Source of the DNA: Streptomyces paludis
Lineage (GTDB): Bacteria; Actinomycetota; Actinomycetes; Streptomycetales; Streptomycetaceae
Assembly: GCF_003344965.1 (NCBI RefSeq)
Contig: NZ_CP031194.1
Coordinates: 6,510,001-6,574,000, forward strand
Length of the DNA: 64,000 nucleotides
Reading direction: 5' to 3'
A program made the translations under genes and the position numbers. The notes under the pieces are model-generated. The model saw only the letters and a list, made by a program, of their open reading frames with translations. It had not been told where the DNA came from and did not search any database. Of this stretch, positions 1-7,854 are shown one piece after another. Numbering within the stretch: the stretch's first letter is position 1; each line of letters opens with the position of its first letter.

Positions 1-67
1 GATCGCCGTCACCCTCTGCGCCGCCCTGTGGATCGCCGCGCTGGCCGTCGCCGTGGCCCGTCCGTAG
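1..67 (+). CDS. C-terminal end of an unidentified membrane-like protein (truncated by window edge)
   Basis: An open frame enters from the left edge (codons from base 2) and ends at TAG 65-67. The last 21 residues are Ala/Leu/Val-rich with one Trp and end ARP, which resembles the final transmembrane helix of a small membrane protein. Nothing else of the gene is visible, so no function can be assigned. A hairpin at 101-133 follows the stop and suits a transcription end. Confidence 0.5.
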   Translation, partial: IAVTLCAALWIAALAVAVARP

Positions 68-91
68 GGGCGTAGGGGCGTAAGGGCGAAA
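66..91. repeat. Short GGGCGTA-type tandem repeat
   Basis: Three imperfect copies of a 7-8 base GGGGCGTA unit lie directly after the stop codon of the truncated upstream gene. This is probably slippage in a non-coding spacer; no function is suggested. Confidence 0.4.
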
Positions 92-100
92 CGGCAAGCG

Positions 101-133
101 GCGGCCCGCACGTCGCGTGGACGTACGGGCCGC
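101..133. terminator. Hairpin between convergent genes
   Basis: GCGGCCCGCACGT (101-113) pairs with ACGTACGGGCCGC (121-133), a 13-bp stem with one mismatch and a 7-nt loop. It lies between the end of the truncated plus-strand gene and the end of the minus-strand spherulin gene, so it probably terminates both. There is no T tract, as is usual in Streptomyces. Confidence 0.6.
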
Positions 134-163
134 CGGGCCAACAGCGCCTGGAGTGCGGCTACT

Positions 164-2494
164 TCACTTGGCCGTGTAGACGTTGGTCAGCGGGCCGTAG
201 CCCTCGCCCTGGAAGCTGATGTAGTCGGACGAGCCGACAACGTCGGAGGCTTTGACCGTCCAGGAGTACGTGTAGCCGTTGATGGTCGGCGGCACATAGG
301 CGATCGGGTTCCACGACCACTGCCCGGAGGTGGCTCCGGCGTAGGACAGCAGGGTGGTGTTCTCGATGACCCAGGTGCCGCAGAACGGGTCGGCCGGTGA
401 GTCGGTGGCGATCAGCCAGCAGCTCGCGGGCTTGACCGTCGGGCTGACGTACACCCGGTGGAAGGAGTACGGGACGAGGAAGTCCGCCGAGTACGTGACA
501 TTGCCGCCGGAACGGGTGACCTTGGCGTTGGTGACGGTCTTTCCGCCGGTCAGGGTCAGTGTCTTCGCGCTGACCGTGTTGGACGACGGTGCCACGGTCC
601 CGTAGAAGTTCTGGGCGACCACGCTCAGTGTGTAGGTGTTTCCGCCGGGGTTGAGCCCGCCGATCGTCGTTGTGTGGAATCTGCCGGGCAGGGACGCCAC
701 GGTCTTGCCGTTGAGGACGATGTAGTAGCGGGCGATGCCGGTGGTCGACCTGGTCCAGGAGAGCGAGACCGAGGTGTAGTCGACCTTGGTCACGGTCAGA
801 TCCGTGGCCGGCTCGATCGGGGGACCCTGCGTGTCCGAGTACGGTGACGGGGGCGCGATGATCGGGACGCCGCCCGAGACCGCGTTCTGGTGTGCTGTCC
901 AGTAGTCCCCGGACGGCAGTGTGTCGTAGGGGTTGGGCATGATGTCGTCGGTGATCTGGATATAGCCCGCCCCGCGCTCCTTGGAGGTGGCGGCGACCCG
1001 GGCGACCTCGGAGGCCGGGACGTCGTAGATGATGTGCCAGATCTTCGACGGGTCCGCCGGAGTCCAGTCGAGCGGCTTGTAGTTGAGCGCCGCGTTGGAG
1101 TTCCGGCCGTAGTAGGCGGCGTAGTCGCTCTCGTACGTCATGAGGACGTCCGCCGTGTCCTCGTAGCACTGCGGTACGACGGTGCCCGGGTTGAGGACGG
1201 TCATCGCCCCGGGGTGGCGGACCTTCGCGTACCGGTTGATCTCCTTGTAGAAGTTCGCGTAGTCGTTGTCGATCCCGCAGACGTTGTAGCCCTCGTCGAA
1301 GAAGATCCCGCCGATGGAGTCGCCGTACAGCTCGTACCAGGCGTCGACGTCCTGCTGGATCTGCGCGATCCAGTCGGCCATGCTCGTCGAGCCCAGCCGG
1401 GTGGTGATGCCGGTGTGTCCCAGGTATCCGGTGGGTACGTAGCCGAGCACGCGCTTGCCCGACGCGTGGCCCCGGTTGATCACATCGGCCCAGGCGCTGT
1501 TGCGTTTCGAGTCGGGCCCGTTGAGGACATTGGCGACCATCACACTCACCTTGTCCGACCGGGCGCCGATCAGCCGGTTCCAGGCCGCTGGATCAGCTCC
1601 GGGATGGATGTACGAGGCGATCGCCACCATCTGGCTGCTGCCGGCCTCGCTGCCCCACTCGGCCATGGCCTCGTCGAGAAGCTCCTCCAGCTCGATCATG
1701 ATCCCGGAGGTCTCCCGGGCGGCTTCGGCGAGCGGGGTGCCGAAGCGGGAGCCGATCGACGGCACCTTGGAAGCCAGCCATGTGCCGAGCTTCTTGAAGG
1801 CCGCGGGGAGGTACTCCTTGGCGAACCCGACGAAGTACTTCTCCCACAGATACCCCAGGGCCATCCCGGCCAGTGTGGCGAGGACGATGTCACGCCACGC
1901 CGTCGCGGTGTCGAGGTCCTTGTCGATCGCGTGGGTGATGACACTCGCGAAGAAACCGGCCGAGGCGCCGCCGAGGGGGGTGCAGATGAGCGGGATGGTC
2001 GCCGCGCCCACACCACTGGAGGTCAGCCCGCCGATGCACAGCATGCGGAGGCCGTATCCCGCGAGACCGCCGACCACCATCGCGCCGAACTTCGCCCACC
2101 AGCTCGCGGACGCCTGGATCTCCGAGCCCGGGACGGTGAGGGTCATGGAGGAACCGTCGGAGGCCGATGACAGGGACCCCTTGAAGTCCACCCAGTCATC
2201 GTCGTCGTAACCGCTCTTGGTCACCGGGTTGTCGGTCATCGACTGCTTGAGCGAGGCGCTCAGGCTGCCGGCCTTGCTGATCTCCGCCTGGATCTCGGGT
2301 ACGGTCCGCCGGATGACGGCCGGATCCAGGCCCAGCTCCGCCGCGTTGAGGGAGAGGGTGAAGTCCTCGGCCGCCGCGGCCGCTCGCGCGGGCGGCGCGG
2401 TGACGGCCACGCCGGAGAGCATCGCCAGTGACAGCACGACCACCAGTGTGCGGCACCAGCGGACCACACCGTTGATTCCGTAAGTTCTTCGCAC
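164..2494 (-). CDS. Secreted spherulin-4 family glycosidase-like protein with Fn3 domain
   Basis: 776 aa with a signal peptide (about residues 1-41, hydrophobic core then ARAAAAA). Residues 130-250 hold several hydrophobic stretches that could be membrane-associating. A spherulin-4/GH135-type barrel follows at about 288-540 (MVAIASYIHPG opening, FFDEG at 398-402 on a barrel strand end, the expected acidic active-site position). A fibronectin type III domain covers about 560-645 and a further beta-rich C-terminus follows. Spherulin-4 proteins include fungal Sph3, which cleaves alpha-1,4-galactosaminoglycan, so a cell-wall or biofilm polysaccharide substrate is plausible but unproven. The gene stands alone, with terminators on the downstream side. 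The N-terminal 250-residue extension is unusual for the family. Start ATG 2494 gives a convincing Arg-rich n-region. Confidence 0.82.
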   Translation of the reverse strand: MRRTYGINGVVRWCRTLVVVLSLAMLSGVAVTAPPARAAAAAEDFTLSLNAAELGLDPAVIRRTVPEIQAEISKAGSLSASLKQSMTDNPVTKSGYDDDDWVDFKGSLSSASDGSSMTLTVPGSEIQASASWWAKFGAMVVGGLAGYGLRMLCIGGLTSSGVGAATIPLICTPLGGASAGFFASVITHAIDKDLDTATAWRDIVLATLAGMALGYLWEKYFVGFAKEYLPAAFKKLGTWLASKVPSIGSRFGTPLAEAARETSGIMIELEELLDEAMAEWGSEAGSSQMVAIASYIHPGADPAAWNRLIGARSDKVSVMVANVLNGPDSKRNSAWADVINRGHASGKRVLGYVPTGYLGHTGITTRLGSTSMADWIAQIQQDVDAWYELYGDSIGGIFFDEGYNVCGIDNDYANFYKEINRYAKVRHPGAMTVLNPGTVVPQCYEDTADVLMTYESDYAAYYGRNSNAALNYKPLDWTPADPSKIWHIIYDVPASEVARVAATSKERGAGYIQITDDIMPNPYDTLPSGDYWTAHQNAVSGGVPIIAPPSPYSDTQGPPIEPATDLTVTKVDYTSVSLSWTRSTTGIARYYIVLNGKTVASLPGRFHTTTIGGLNPGGNTYTLSVVAQNFYGTVAPSSNTVSAKTLTLTGGKTVTNAKVTRSGGNVTYSADFLVPYSFHRVYVSPTVKPASCWLIATDSPADPFCGTWVIENTTLLSYAGATSGQWSWNPIAYVPPTINGYTYSWTVKASDVVGSSDYISFQGEGYGPLTNVYTAK

Positions 2495-2669
2495 GTACCT
2501 GCCTGCCTGTTGAGAGAAACGCCGGATCGGATCCCCCGGATGTGGCGCGTCGGCCTTTCTACGGGGCGGAACGGGCGGCAGGGGTGGCAGGCGAGAAACC
2601 GGGCGTGGTATTTGGGTTAATAGTCTGAGGGACCGTCAAAGTGCTGTGCGGACGGCGGTGTTCAGTGCC

Positions 2670-2707
2670 GCCGCCGCGCGGCCCAGGGCCAGGGACCGCG
2701 CGGCGGC
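2670..2707. terminator. Hairpin after the O-acetyltransferase gene
   Basis: GCCGCCGCGCGG (2670-2681) pairs perfectly with CCGCGCGGCGGC (2696-2707). It lies just downstream of the minus-strand acetyltransferase stop (2720). Confidence 0.55.
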
Positions 2708-2719
2708 GCCGCCGCGCTG

Positions 2720-3322
2720 TTACGCCGTGGCGGTACGGGTGGCGAGGTCCTCGTCCGTGATGGCGCGCAGCACCCGGCAAGGGGTGCCGACCGCGACGCT
2801 CATGGGCGGGATGTCACGGCTGACGACACTGCCGGCGCCGATGACCGATCCGTAGCCGATCCGGACGCCCGGGAGGACGACGACGTTGCTGCCGATCCAG
2901 ACCTTGTCCTCGATCACGATCGGCTCCGAGAACCGCCCGAAGTCCACCCGCCGCGAGGGATGGACCGGGTGTCCGGTCGTGGTGAGGGTGACGCTGGGGG
3001 CGATCATGACACCGTCCCCTATCCGGATGTCCACATCGTCGACGAACGTCAGGTTCACGTTCCCGAAGAAGTCGTCGCCGATATGGACGTTGCTGCCGAA
3101 GCCGGCATGGAACGGCGGCAGCAGGATCGTGCGCTCGCCGACCGTTCCGAAGATCTCGACCAGCAGTTCCCGCTGCCGCTCCGTCTCGCCCGGCGGTGTG
3201 TGGTTGTACGCGAAGATCTGGTCGGTGCGGCGCCGGGGGGCCTGGAAGGCCGCCTCCGACTCGGTGTAGACCAGCCCCTTGGCGATGCGGGCCAGGACCT
3301 CTTCCTCATGACCTTGTGACAC
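2720..3322 (-). CDS. maa: Maltose/galactoside O-acetyltransferase (hexapeptide-repeat sugar acetyltransferase)
   Basis: About 200 aa from GTG 3322; a longer frame to 3391 lacks a ribosome site and the added residues do not fit the family. An N-terminal Mac domain is followed by left-handed beta-helix hexapeptide repeats (IGDGVMIAPSVTL, IGSNVVVLPGVRIGYGSVIGAGSVV). The catalytic-type His lies in the TTTGHPVHPSRR segment. Members acetylate the 6-OH of sugars with acetyl-CoA in the cytoplasm, and their physiological role is often detoxification of non-metabolised sugars. It is monocistronic, between the spherulin and streptogrisin genes. The family call is secure; the sugar substrate is not visible from the sequence. 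Confidence 0.85.
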   Translation of the reverse strand: MSQGHEEEVLARIAKGLVYTESEAAFQAPRRRTDQIFAYNHTPPGETERQRELLVEIFGTVGERTILLPPFHAGFGSNVHIGDDFFGNVNLTFVDDVDIRIGDGVMIAPSVTLTTTGHPVHPSRRVDFGRFSEPIVIEDKVWIGSNVVVLPGVRIGYGSVIGAGSVVSRDIPPMSVAVGTPCRVLRAITDEDLATRTATA

Positions 3323-3431
3323 TGTGGTGCACCCCGTTCGTCGGACTCTTGAACCACAGCCTATTCCCGCCGTGAGGGACCCGGGCGGCACCCGCGCGGG
3401 ACCCGTGCGGAGACCGGAGAGGGCACACGGG

Positions 3432-3460
3432 ACGGGCCGCGCACCAGGTGCGCGGCCCGT
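3432..3460. terminator. Hairpin downstream of the streptogrisin gene
   Basis: ACGGGCCGCGCACC (3432-3445) and GGTGCGCGGCCCGT (3447-3460) form a perfect inverted repeat separated by one base. It is about 105 bp beyond the minus-strand protease stop and lies upstream of the acetyltransferase start. Confidence 0.6.
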
Positions 3461-3501
3461 CGGTGTTCCGTGGGGGGAGTGGGTGAGTGTGCGTGACAGG
3501 T

Positions 3502-3532
3502 GGGGGGGAGTGGGGGTGTGGGGGTGTGGGGG
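3502..3532 (+). repeat. G-quadruplex-capable G-run array
   Basis: Plus-strand runs of G7 (3502-3508), G5 (3512-3516), G5 (3520-3524) and G5 (3528-3532) are separated by 3-base AGT/TGT spacers, giving an octamer GTGGGGGT in tandem. The array lies about 35 bp past the streptogrisin stop on the template strand for that gene. Confidence 0.7.
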
Positions 3533-3565
3533 TGTGGAGAGTGGGGGAAACGCGGGAGTGTGCGG

Positions 3566-4498
3566 TCAGGCGAGCGTGACGCCGTACGCGTTCAGCGCCG
3601 CCACCACCGGCTGGAAGAACGTGGTCCCGCCCGAGGTGCAGTTGCCGCTGCCGCCCGAGGTCAGACCGTAGGCGACGGTGCCGTTGAACAGCGAGCCGCC
3701 GCTGTCACCGGGCTCGGCGCAGACGTTGGTCTGGATCAGGCCGGTGACGATGTTGCCGCTGCCGTAGTTGACGGTCGCGTTCAGACCGGTGACCGTACCG
3801 CTGCGCAGCCCGGTGGTCGAGCCGCTGCGCCGGACGGTCTGGCCGACGGTGGGGTTGGCGGCCGAGGTGATGGTCTGGTACGAGCCGTTGTACAGGTAGA
3901 CCCGGCCCTCGGCGTTGGCCGAGCTGGTGTGCCGGATGATGCCGTAGTCGTTGCCCGGGAAGCTGGAGCCGGCGCGGGTGCCGAGCGAGACGGTGGTGGC
4001 CGAGTTGGTGTACCAGGCGGAGCTGATGTTGGTGCAGTGGCCCGCGGTCAGCGCGTAGTAGGTGGAGCCGCTGCGCACGTTGAAGCCGAGGGAGCAGCGA
4101 CCGCCGCCGCCGGCGTAGATGGCCTGGCCGCCGGCGATCAGCTCGGTGAACCGGCCCTCGGTGTGCTTGATGGTGAGGCCGGCCTCGGTGTCGGCGACCG
4201 AGCGCTTGATCGTGGCGATCTCGGCGTCGGTGACCGTGCTGTCGACGGTGACGACGATCTTGCCGGTGGCCTTGTCCGTGTACCAGGCCGTGCCGGCGAT
4301 GTCCGCGTCCTGGACGGCCGCGTCGGCGACCGCCAGCGCGGCGGCCGACGGGAGGGGCGCGGGCGCCGGGGCGGCGACGGCGCTGGGTGCGGCGAGCGCG
4401 ACGGCGGTCACCAGACCGGAGGTGACGGCGAGGAGCCGTACTCGTCTGGAGATCGTGCCGAGGGGGGAGAAGCGCTTGAAGGTCACAGAATCCTCCAT
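3566..4498 (-). CDS. sprA: Streptogrisin A-like S1 serine protease precursor
   Basis: 310 aa pre-pro-protein. It has a signal peptide (about 1-43), a short pro region (44-120) and a mature enzyme starting at IAGGQ (121), 190 residues long like SGPA. The chymotrypsin-fold triad is His154 (TAGHC), Asp184 (NDYG) and Ser266 (GDSGG). Four cysteines (135, 155, 260, 287) form the two expected disulfides. Long stretches match Streptomyces griseus protease A ([34 protein letters not shown]). It is a secreted endopeptidase of broad hydrophobic specificity, autoprocessed from its pro region. It is monocistronic, with a terminator at 3432-3460 and a 600-bp upstream spacer. SGPB or SGPD are alternatives within the same family. 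Confidence 0.93.
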   Translation of the reverse strand: MEDSVTFKRFSPLGTISRRVRLLAVTSGLVTAVALAAPSAVAAPAPAPLPSAAALAVADAAVQDADIAGTAWYTDKATGKIVVTVDSTVTDAEIATIKRSVADTEAGLTIKHTEGRFTELIAGGQAIYAGGGGRCSLGFNVRSGSTYYALTAGHCTNISSAWYTNSATTVSLGTRAGSSFPGNDYGIIRHTSSANAEGRVYLYNGSYQTITSAANPTVGQTVRRSGSTTGLRSGTVTGLNATVNYGSGNIVTGLIQTNVCAEPGDSGGSLFNGTVAYGLTSGGSGNCTSGGTTFFQPVVAALNAYGVTLA

Positions 4499-5108
4499 TG
4501 GTGGGGGGAGTGCGTGGTCCGGTGGGGTGGTGGACCGTTGTGGGCACGACGGTCCGCGGCCTCGTTTGGCCGTGTCCTGTCAATTGCTTGACTGAATCTT
4601 TAAGTCAGCGCGCCTTTCGGGCAAGGCCCACTTCTGGACCGGCGGCGACCGACGATCCGTCAGGGTCCGCATTTCGGGGCGAAGTTCCGTTCGTCGGCGC
4701 GCGCGGTGGCCCGTATGCCGGGTCGGCCCGGCTCCGCGCGATCCCGTTCGGGGCGTCCGCTCCGGCGCCTCCGCGATTTTGCTGAATGAACGTCAGAAAC
4801 GCTTCCGAGCATGGGAATTGCCGGATGGCGTCCGGCGGGCGAACGGCCGGTGCGGCAGGAATGCATATGCGCCACGGTTGGTACGGGGCCCGTGGCGCGA
4901 TGAGTTCGATATTCGGCAGCGGGAGGGGGCAAGGAGAAGGATCTACGCGCGAAGCTCGTCCGCTTGTGCGAGGTAACCCCGAAATGCGCGCGTGTTGATC
5001 ATGGCTGAATCGCTTCCCTTGCGGGATGTCCTGGATCCGTGCGAAGAGAAGGGGCCGCGCGCGCCGGAAGCGCGGGCGCGCGCGGCCCCACCGTCCGCGG
5101 ATCGTCGC
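4499..5108. other. Gene-free spacer upstream of the streptogrisin gene
   Basis: About 600 bp without a convincing gene. The minus strand has TTGACA (complement of 4578-4583), a possible -35 some 80 bp before the protease start, but no clear -10. An imperfect inverted repeat (CTTGACT...AAGTCAG) lies at about 4587-4608. The terminator of the next gene occupies 5051-5089. A 70-codon frame at 4786-4998 has no coding bias and was not called. Confidence 0.4.
5051..5089. terminator. Strong hairpin terminator for the serine hydrolase gene
   Basis: GGGGCCGCGCGCGCC (5051-5065) pairs perfectly with GGCGCGCGCGGCCCC (5075-5089), a 15-bp stem with a 9-nt loop. It starts 20 bp downstream of the minus-strand stop at 5109. 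Confidence 0.75.
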
Positions 5109-6275
5109 CTACAGCGCGGCGTACACCGCGTCGATCAGCGCCATCCGGCGGGGATCGTCCACGATCCGCGTCCCCATCCGGTTCATCACATATCCGAGGC
5201 TGATGCCCGCCTCCGGATCGGCGAGCCCGCAGGAGCCGCCGGCGCCCTCGTGCCCGAACGCCCGGGGGTTGGGCCCGTACGAGTGGTTCTCACCGCTGAG
5301 CCAGAGCCCGAGGCCCACCTCCGTCTCGTGCGCGAAGCCCACGCCCAGGACCAGGTCCCGGCAGCGGCCCTGGCCCTCCCGTACCCGCTCGACCGTCTCC
5401 GCGGAGAGCGCCCGGTGCTCACCCGCCCGGCCACCGGTGGCGAAGATCCCGTACAGCGCGGCGACCGCGCGGGCCGTGCCGTGGCCGTTCGCCGCCGGGA
5501 CCTCGGCGGCCCGCCACCGGGCGCTGTTCGCTTCCGTCAGATCGATCGCCGGGTTGGTCAGCGCCGCCACCCCCACCGGCTCCAACCGGGCGAAGGCGGC
5601 GGCCTGTTCGGGGGTCGGGCCGGTGGTCGACGCCACCAGCTCGGCGAGCCGGCCGACCTCCTTCTCCGGCAGCCCGATGGTGAAGTCGATCCCGAGCGGC
5701 TCGGTCACCTCCTGCCGCAGGAAGGCGCCGGGCAGCTGTCCGGTGATCCGCCGCACCAGCTCGCCGACCAGGAAGCCGTACGTCAGTACGTGGTAGCCGG
5801 ACCGGGTGCCCGGCTCCCACCACGGCTCCGTCGCGGCGAGCCGCGCGGTCGTGAACTCCCAGTCGTAGAACTGCTCCAGCGAGTGCGGCTCGCGCAGCGC
5901 GGCGAGCCCCGCGCGGTGCGCCAGCAACTCCCGTACGAGGACGGACTCCTTGCCCGCCGCCGCGAACTCCGGCCAGTACGCGGCGACCGGCGCGTCCGGG
6001 TCCAGCAGCCCGCGGTCGATCAGCAGATGCGCGCAGAGCGCCGTCGCGCCCTTCGTCGTGGACCACACGTTGACCAGGGTGTCCCGCTCCCACGGCCGGG
6101 TGCGCGCGCCATCGGCCCAGCCGCCCCACAGATCGACCACGGGCTCACCGTCGGCCAGTACGGTCACGGCGGCGCCGAGTTCGTCGTGCGCGTCGAAGTT
6201 CCGCTCGAACGCGGCGCGCACACCGGCGAAGCGTGTGTCGCAGTGGCCCTGGATCCGCGGTACGCGTTGTGTCAT
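5109..6275 (-). CDS. Beta-lactamase-fold serine hydrolase (class C/EstB-type esterase)
   Basis: 388 aa, no signal peptide, so probably cytoplasmic. Ser72-x-x-Lys75 (VWSTTKG) is the nucleophile motif of the class C beta-lactamase/DD-peptidase/esterase VIII superfamily. A Tyr in the RSGYHVLTYGF segment serves as the second-motif base, and HEGAGG near the C-terminus replaces the KTG box, as in EstB-type esterases. This pattern favours an ester or amide hydrolase on small substrates over true antibiotic hydrolysis. It is monocistronic and ends at the strong terminator 5051-5089. Confidence 0.8.
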   Translation of the reverse strand: MTQRVPRIQGHCDTRFAGVRAAFERNFDAHDELGAAVTVLADGEPVVDLWGGWADGARTRPWERDTLVNVWSTTKGATALCAHLLIDRGLLDPDAPVAAYWPEFAAAGKESVLVRELLAHRAGLAALREPHSLEQFYDWEFTTARLAATEPWWEPGTRSGYHVLTYGFLVGELVRRITGQLPGAFLRQEVTEPLGIDFTIGLPEKEVGRLAELVASTTGPTPEQAAAFARLEPVGVAALTNPAIDLTEANSARWRAAEVPAANGHGTARAVAALYGIFATGGRAGEHRALSAETVERVREGQGRCRDLVLGVGFAHETEVGLGLWLSGENHSYGPNPRAFGHEGAGGSCGLADPEAGISLGYVMNRMGTRIVDDPRRMALIDAVYAAL

Positions 6276-6401
6276 GGAACCCTCCGTCGCCCCGGGCGGA
6301 CCGGGTCGGCCCGCTGAGATCCGGTTCTCGGCAACGTACCGACGGGCAATGGCGGTTGGAAGACGTGGGAAGGCGCGGTCCCAGGGGGTGTCCCGCGCGC
6401 G

Positions 6402-6914
6402 TCAGCGCCGCCGGTGACGCGCGACGGCGTCGTTGTTGGCGCACCGCACCGAGCAGTAGACCCGTCTGCCGTTGCGGGAGGTGTCCACGAAGGCCCGCCC
6501 GCAGCCGGCGCGGGCGCACCTGCCGAGCCGGGTGTGGCTGGCGAAACAGACGACGTACGCCAGCCCGGCCGCCGTGGCCGCCTTGATGTGCGCGACCGAG
6601 CCGAGGGCCGGGTCCGCGTAGTGGAGGTGGGGCCCGTGGCCGTCGTGCGTGGTGATGTACGGCCGGCTCGCGGCGTCGGCCAGCAGGGCGTTGACCCGGT
6701 CGCGCCGTACCTCCAGCTCCTGCGGCCCGAAGCAGGGCGCCAGCCGGCGGCTCCAGACCTCGACGGCGGCGGTGCCCGAAGCGGAGAGCGCGTGCCGGAC
6801 GATCCCGCGCGCGATCAGGAGCGCCTCCGTCCGCTCCGGGGTGAAGGGCGACTCCGCGTTGGCCAGATCGGCGGCGAGCAGCGCGGCCTCGCCGCCGTAG
6901 TGGTTGAACTGCAT
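6402..6914 (-). CDS. CGNR zinc-finger domain protein, probable transcriptional regulator
   Basis: 170 aa from ATG 6914 (MQFNHYGGEAALLAADLANAES opening is the family's usual N-terminus, an ABATE-type stress-response domain). The C-terminal 40 residues form the CGNR zinc finger: C-x4-C-x-R-x-F-x-D-x-S-x-N-x-x-R-x-x-C-x3-C, here ending CANN rather than CGNR. The family is presumed to bind DNA. It is divergent from the small Cys-rich gene at 6996, leaving 81 bp for both promoters. Confidence 0.8.
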   Translation of the reverse strand: MQFNHYGGEAALLAADLANAESPFTPERTEALLIARGIVRHALSASGTAAVEVWSRRLAPCFGPQELEVRRDRVNALLADAASRPYITTHDGHGPHLHYADPALGSVAHIKAATAAGLAYVVCFASHTRLGRCARAGCGRAFVDTSRNGRRVYCSVRCANNDAVARHRRR

Positions 6915-6995
6915 CGGGCCAATGTAGAGGCCGATCCATGGGATGAACCGCTGTAAGGGTTGAATGTATCTAGGTGATGACCTCAGCCTGAGTCC

Positions 6996-7322
6996 ATGCG
7001 GACGTGCGGCGGTGACGGCAGTGGCGACGGCAACGGCAGTGACGGCAGTGACAGCGGCAGCGACGGCGGCGGCGGTGACGGACACGTGGGGGACGACGAC
7101 CGGTGCGCGGTGTGCGACCGGCCCGGCGCCGACGCGTGCCGCTGGTCCCTGCTCTCCTGCCACACCACGTCGGCGGGGGTCGTGGAGTACTGTGGCTGCC
7201 GCTGCGGGACGGTCGCGGTCCTGATCGACGGCCGGATCGACAAGGTCCTCGGCCGCCGGGGCGCCCACTGGGCGCCGGACCGGACGGGTGAGGAATCCGT
7301 TGAGGCGCCGCTCCGGGGGTAA
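6996..7322 (+). CDS. Small Cys-rich hypothetical protein with Gly/Asp/Ser-repeat N-terminus
   Basis: 108 aa. Residues 5-35 are a low-complexity Gly-Asp-Ser tract encoded by imperfect GGCAGTGAC-type repeats (about 7013-7080). The C-terminal half is ordered and looks conserved: CAVCDRPG, then WSLLSCHTTSAGVVEYCGCRCG, then a hydrophobic strand, suggesting a small metal-binding fold. GTG 7086 is an alternative start that would drop the repeat. No function is recognised. It is divergent from the CGNR gene. Confidence 0.5.
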   Translation: MRTCGGDGSGDGNGSDGSDSGSDGGGGDGHVGDDDRCAVCDRPGADACRWSLLSCHTTSAGVVEYCGCRCGTVAVLIDGRIDKVLGRRGAHWAPDRTGEESVEAPLRG

Positions 7323-7393
7323 CAGACAGCGGAGCGCGAACGTTTCCGATCCGATTCGATCCGATCCGAAGCCCGAGGGAAGAGCGGACCGCC

Positions 7394-7744
7394 ATGAGCG
7401 ACCTCCAGATCGTCCTTGCCGTGGGCGCGGTGCTCGCGGCCCTCACCCTGGGCGTGGCGATCACGCTGACCGTCCGGCTCGTACGGGCGCGTGGCGCGCT
7501 GCGCGCTGCTGGCCTCCCCACCGGGAAGCGCTGGGTGTTCTGGGCGGCACTCGCCTATCTGGTGCTGCCGGTCGACCTGATTCCCGACCCGGTCTACCTC
7601 GACGACATCGGTGTGCTGCTGCTGGCGCTGCGCTCGATGCGCGCCGCCGTCGACCCGGGAGCGGATGTGGACGCGGGTGCGGGTGCGGGGGCGCACGGGA
7701 TCGAGGGAGGCGTGATCAAGGGCGGTCGCCGGCTCCGGGGCTGA
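7394..7744 (+). CDS. YkvA/DUF1232 family small membrane protein
   Basis: 116 aa. One N-terminal transmembrane helix (about 5-28) is followed by the DUF1232 signature YLVLPVDLIPDPVYLDDIG (residues about 55-75), in which LPxDLIPD is diagnostic. The tail is Gly/Ala/Asp-rich. The family's function is unknown; it is widespread in actinomycetes as an inner-membrane protein. The ribosome site GAGGGAAGAG lies about 10 bp upstream. It precedes the alpha-glucosidase by about 110 bp with the same orientation. Confidence 0.8.
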   Translation: MSDLQIVLAVGAVLAALTLGVAITLTVRLVRARGALRAAGLPTGKRWVFWAALAYLVLPVDLIPDPVYLDDIGVLLLALRSMRAAVDPGADVDAGAGAGAHGIEGGVIKGGRRLRG

Positions 7745-7854
7745 GTCCGGACCGGTCCACGTCTGATCCGACGATGAATTCGGCAGATGATCGCACCGCT
7801 CGTCGCCCCGCCATTAGAGTTTCCGCTGAGGCTCATCCGGCACGAGAGGCACCA

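Noticed and set aside
4786..4998. A 70-codon plus-strand frame in the streptogrisin upstream spacer
   Set aside because: It has no ribosome site, its composition does not match local coding bias and no domain is recognisable.
5109..6275. True class C beta-lactamase giving antibiotic resistance
   Set aside because: There is no signal peptide and the KTG box is replaced by HEGAGG, which fits an EstB-type esterase better.
7288..7854. Upstream extension of the GH13 frame over the DUF1232 gene
   Set aside because: The extension is Arg-rich shadow sequence; GTG 7855 has a ribosome site and the first residues then match GH13 homologues.
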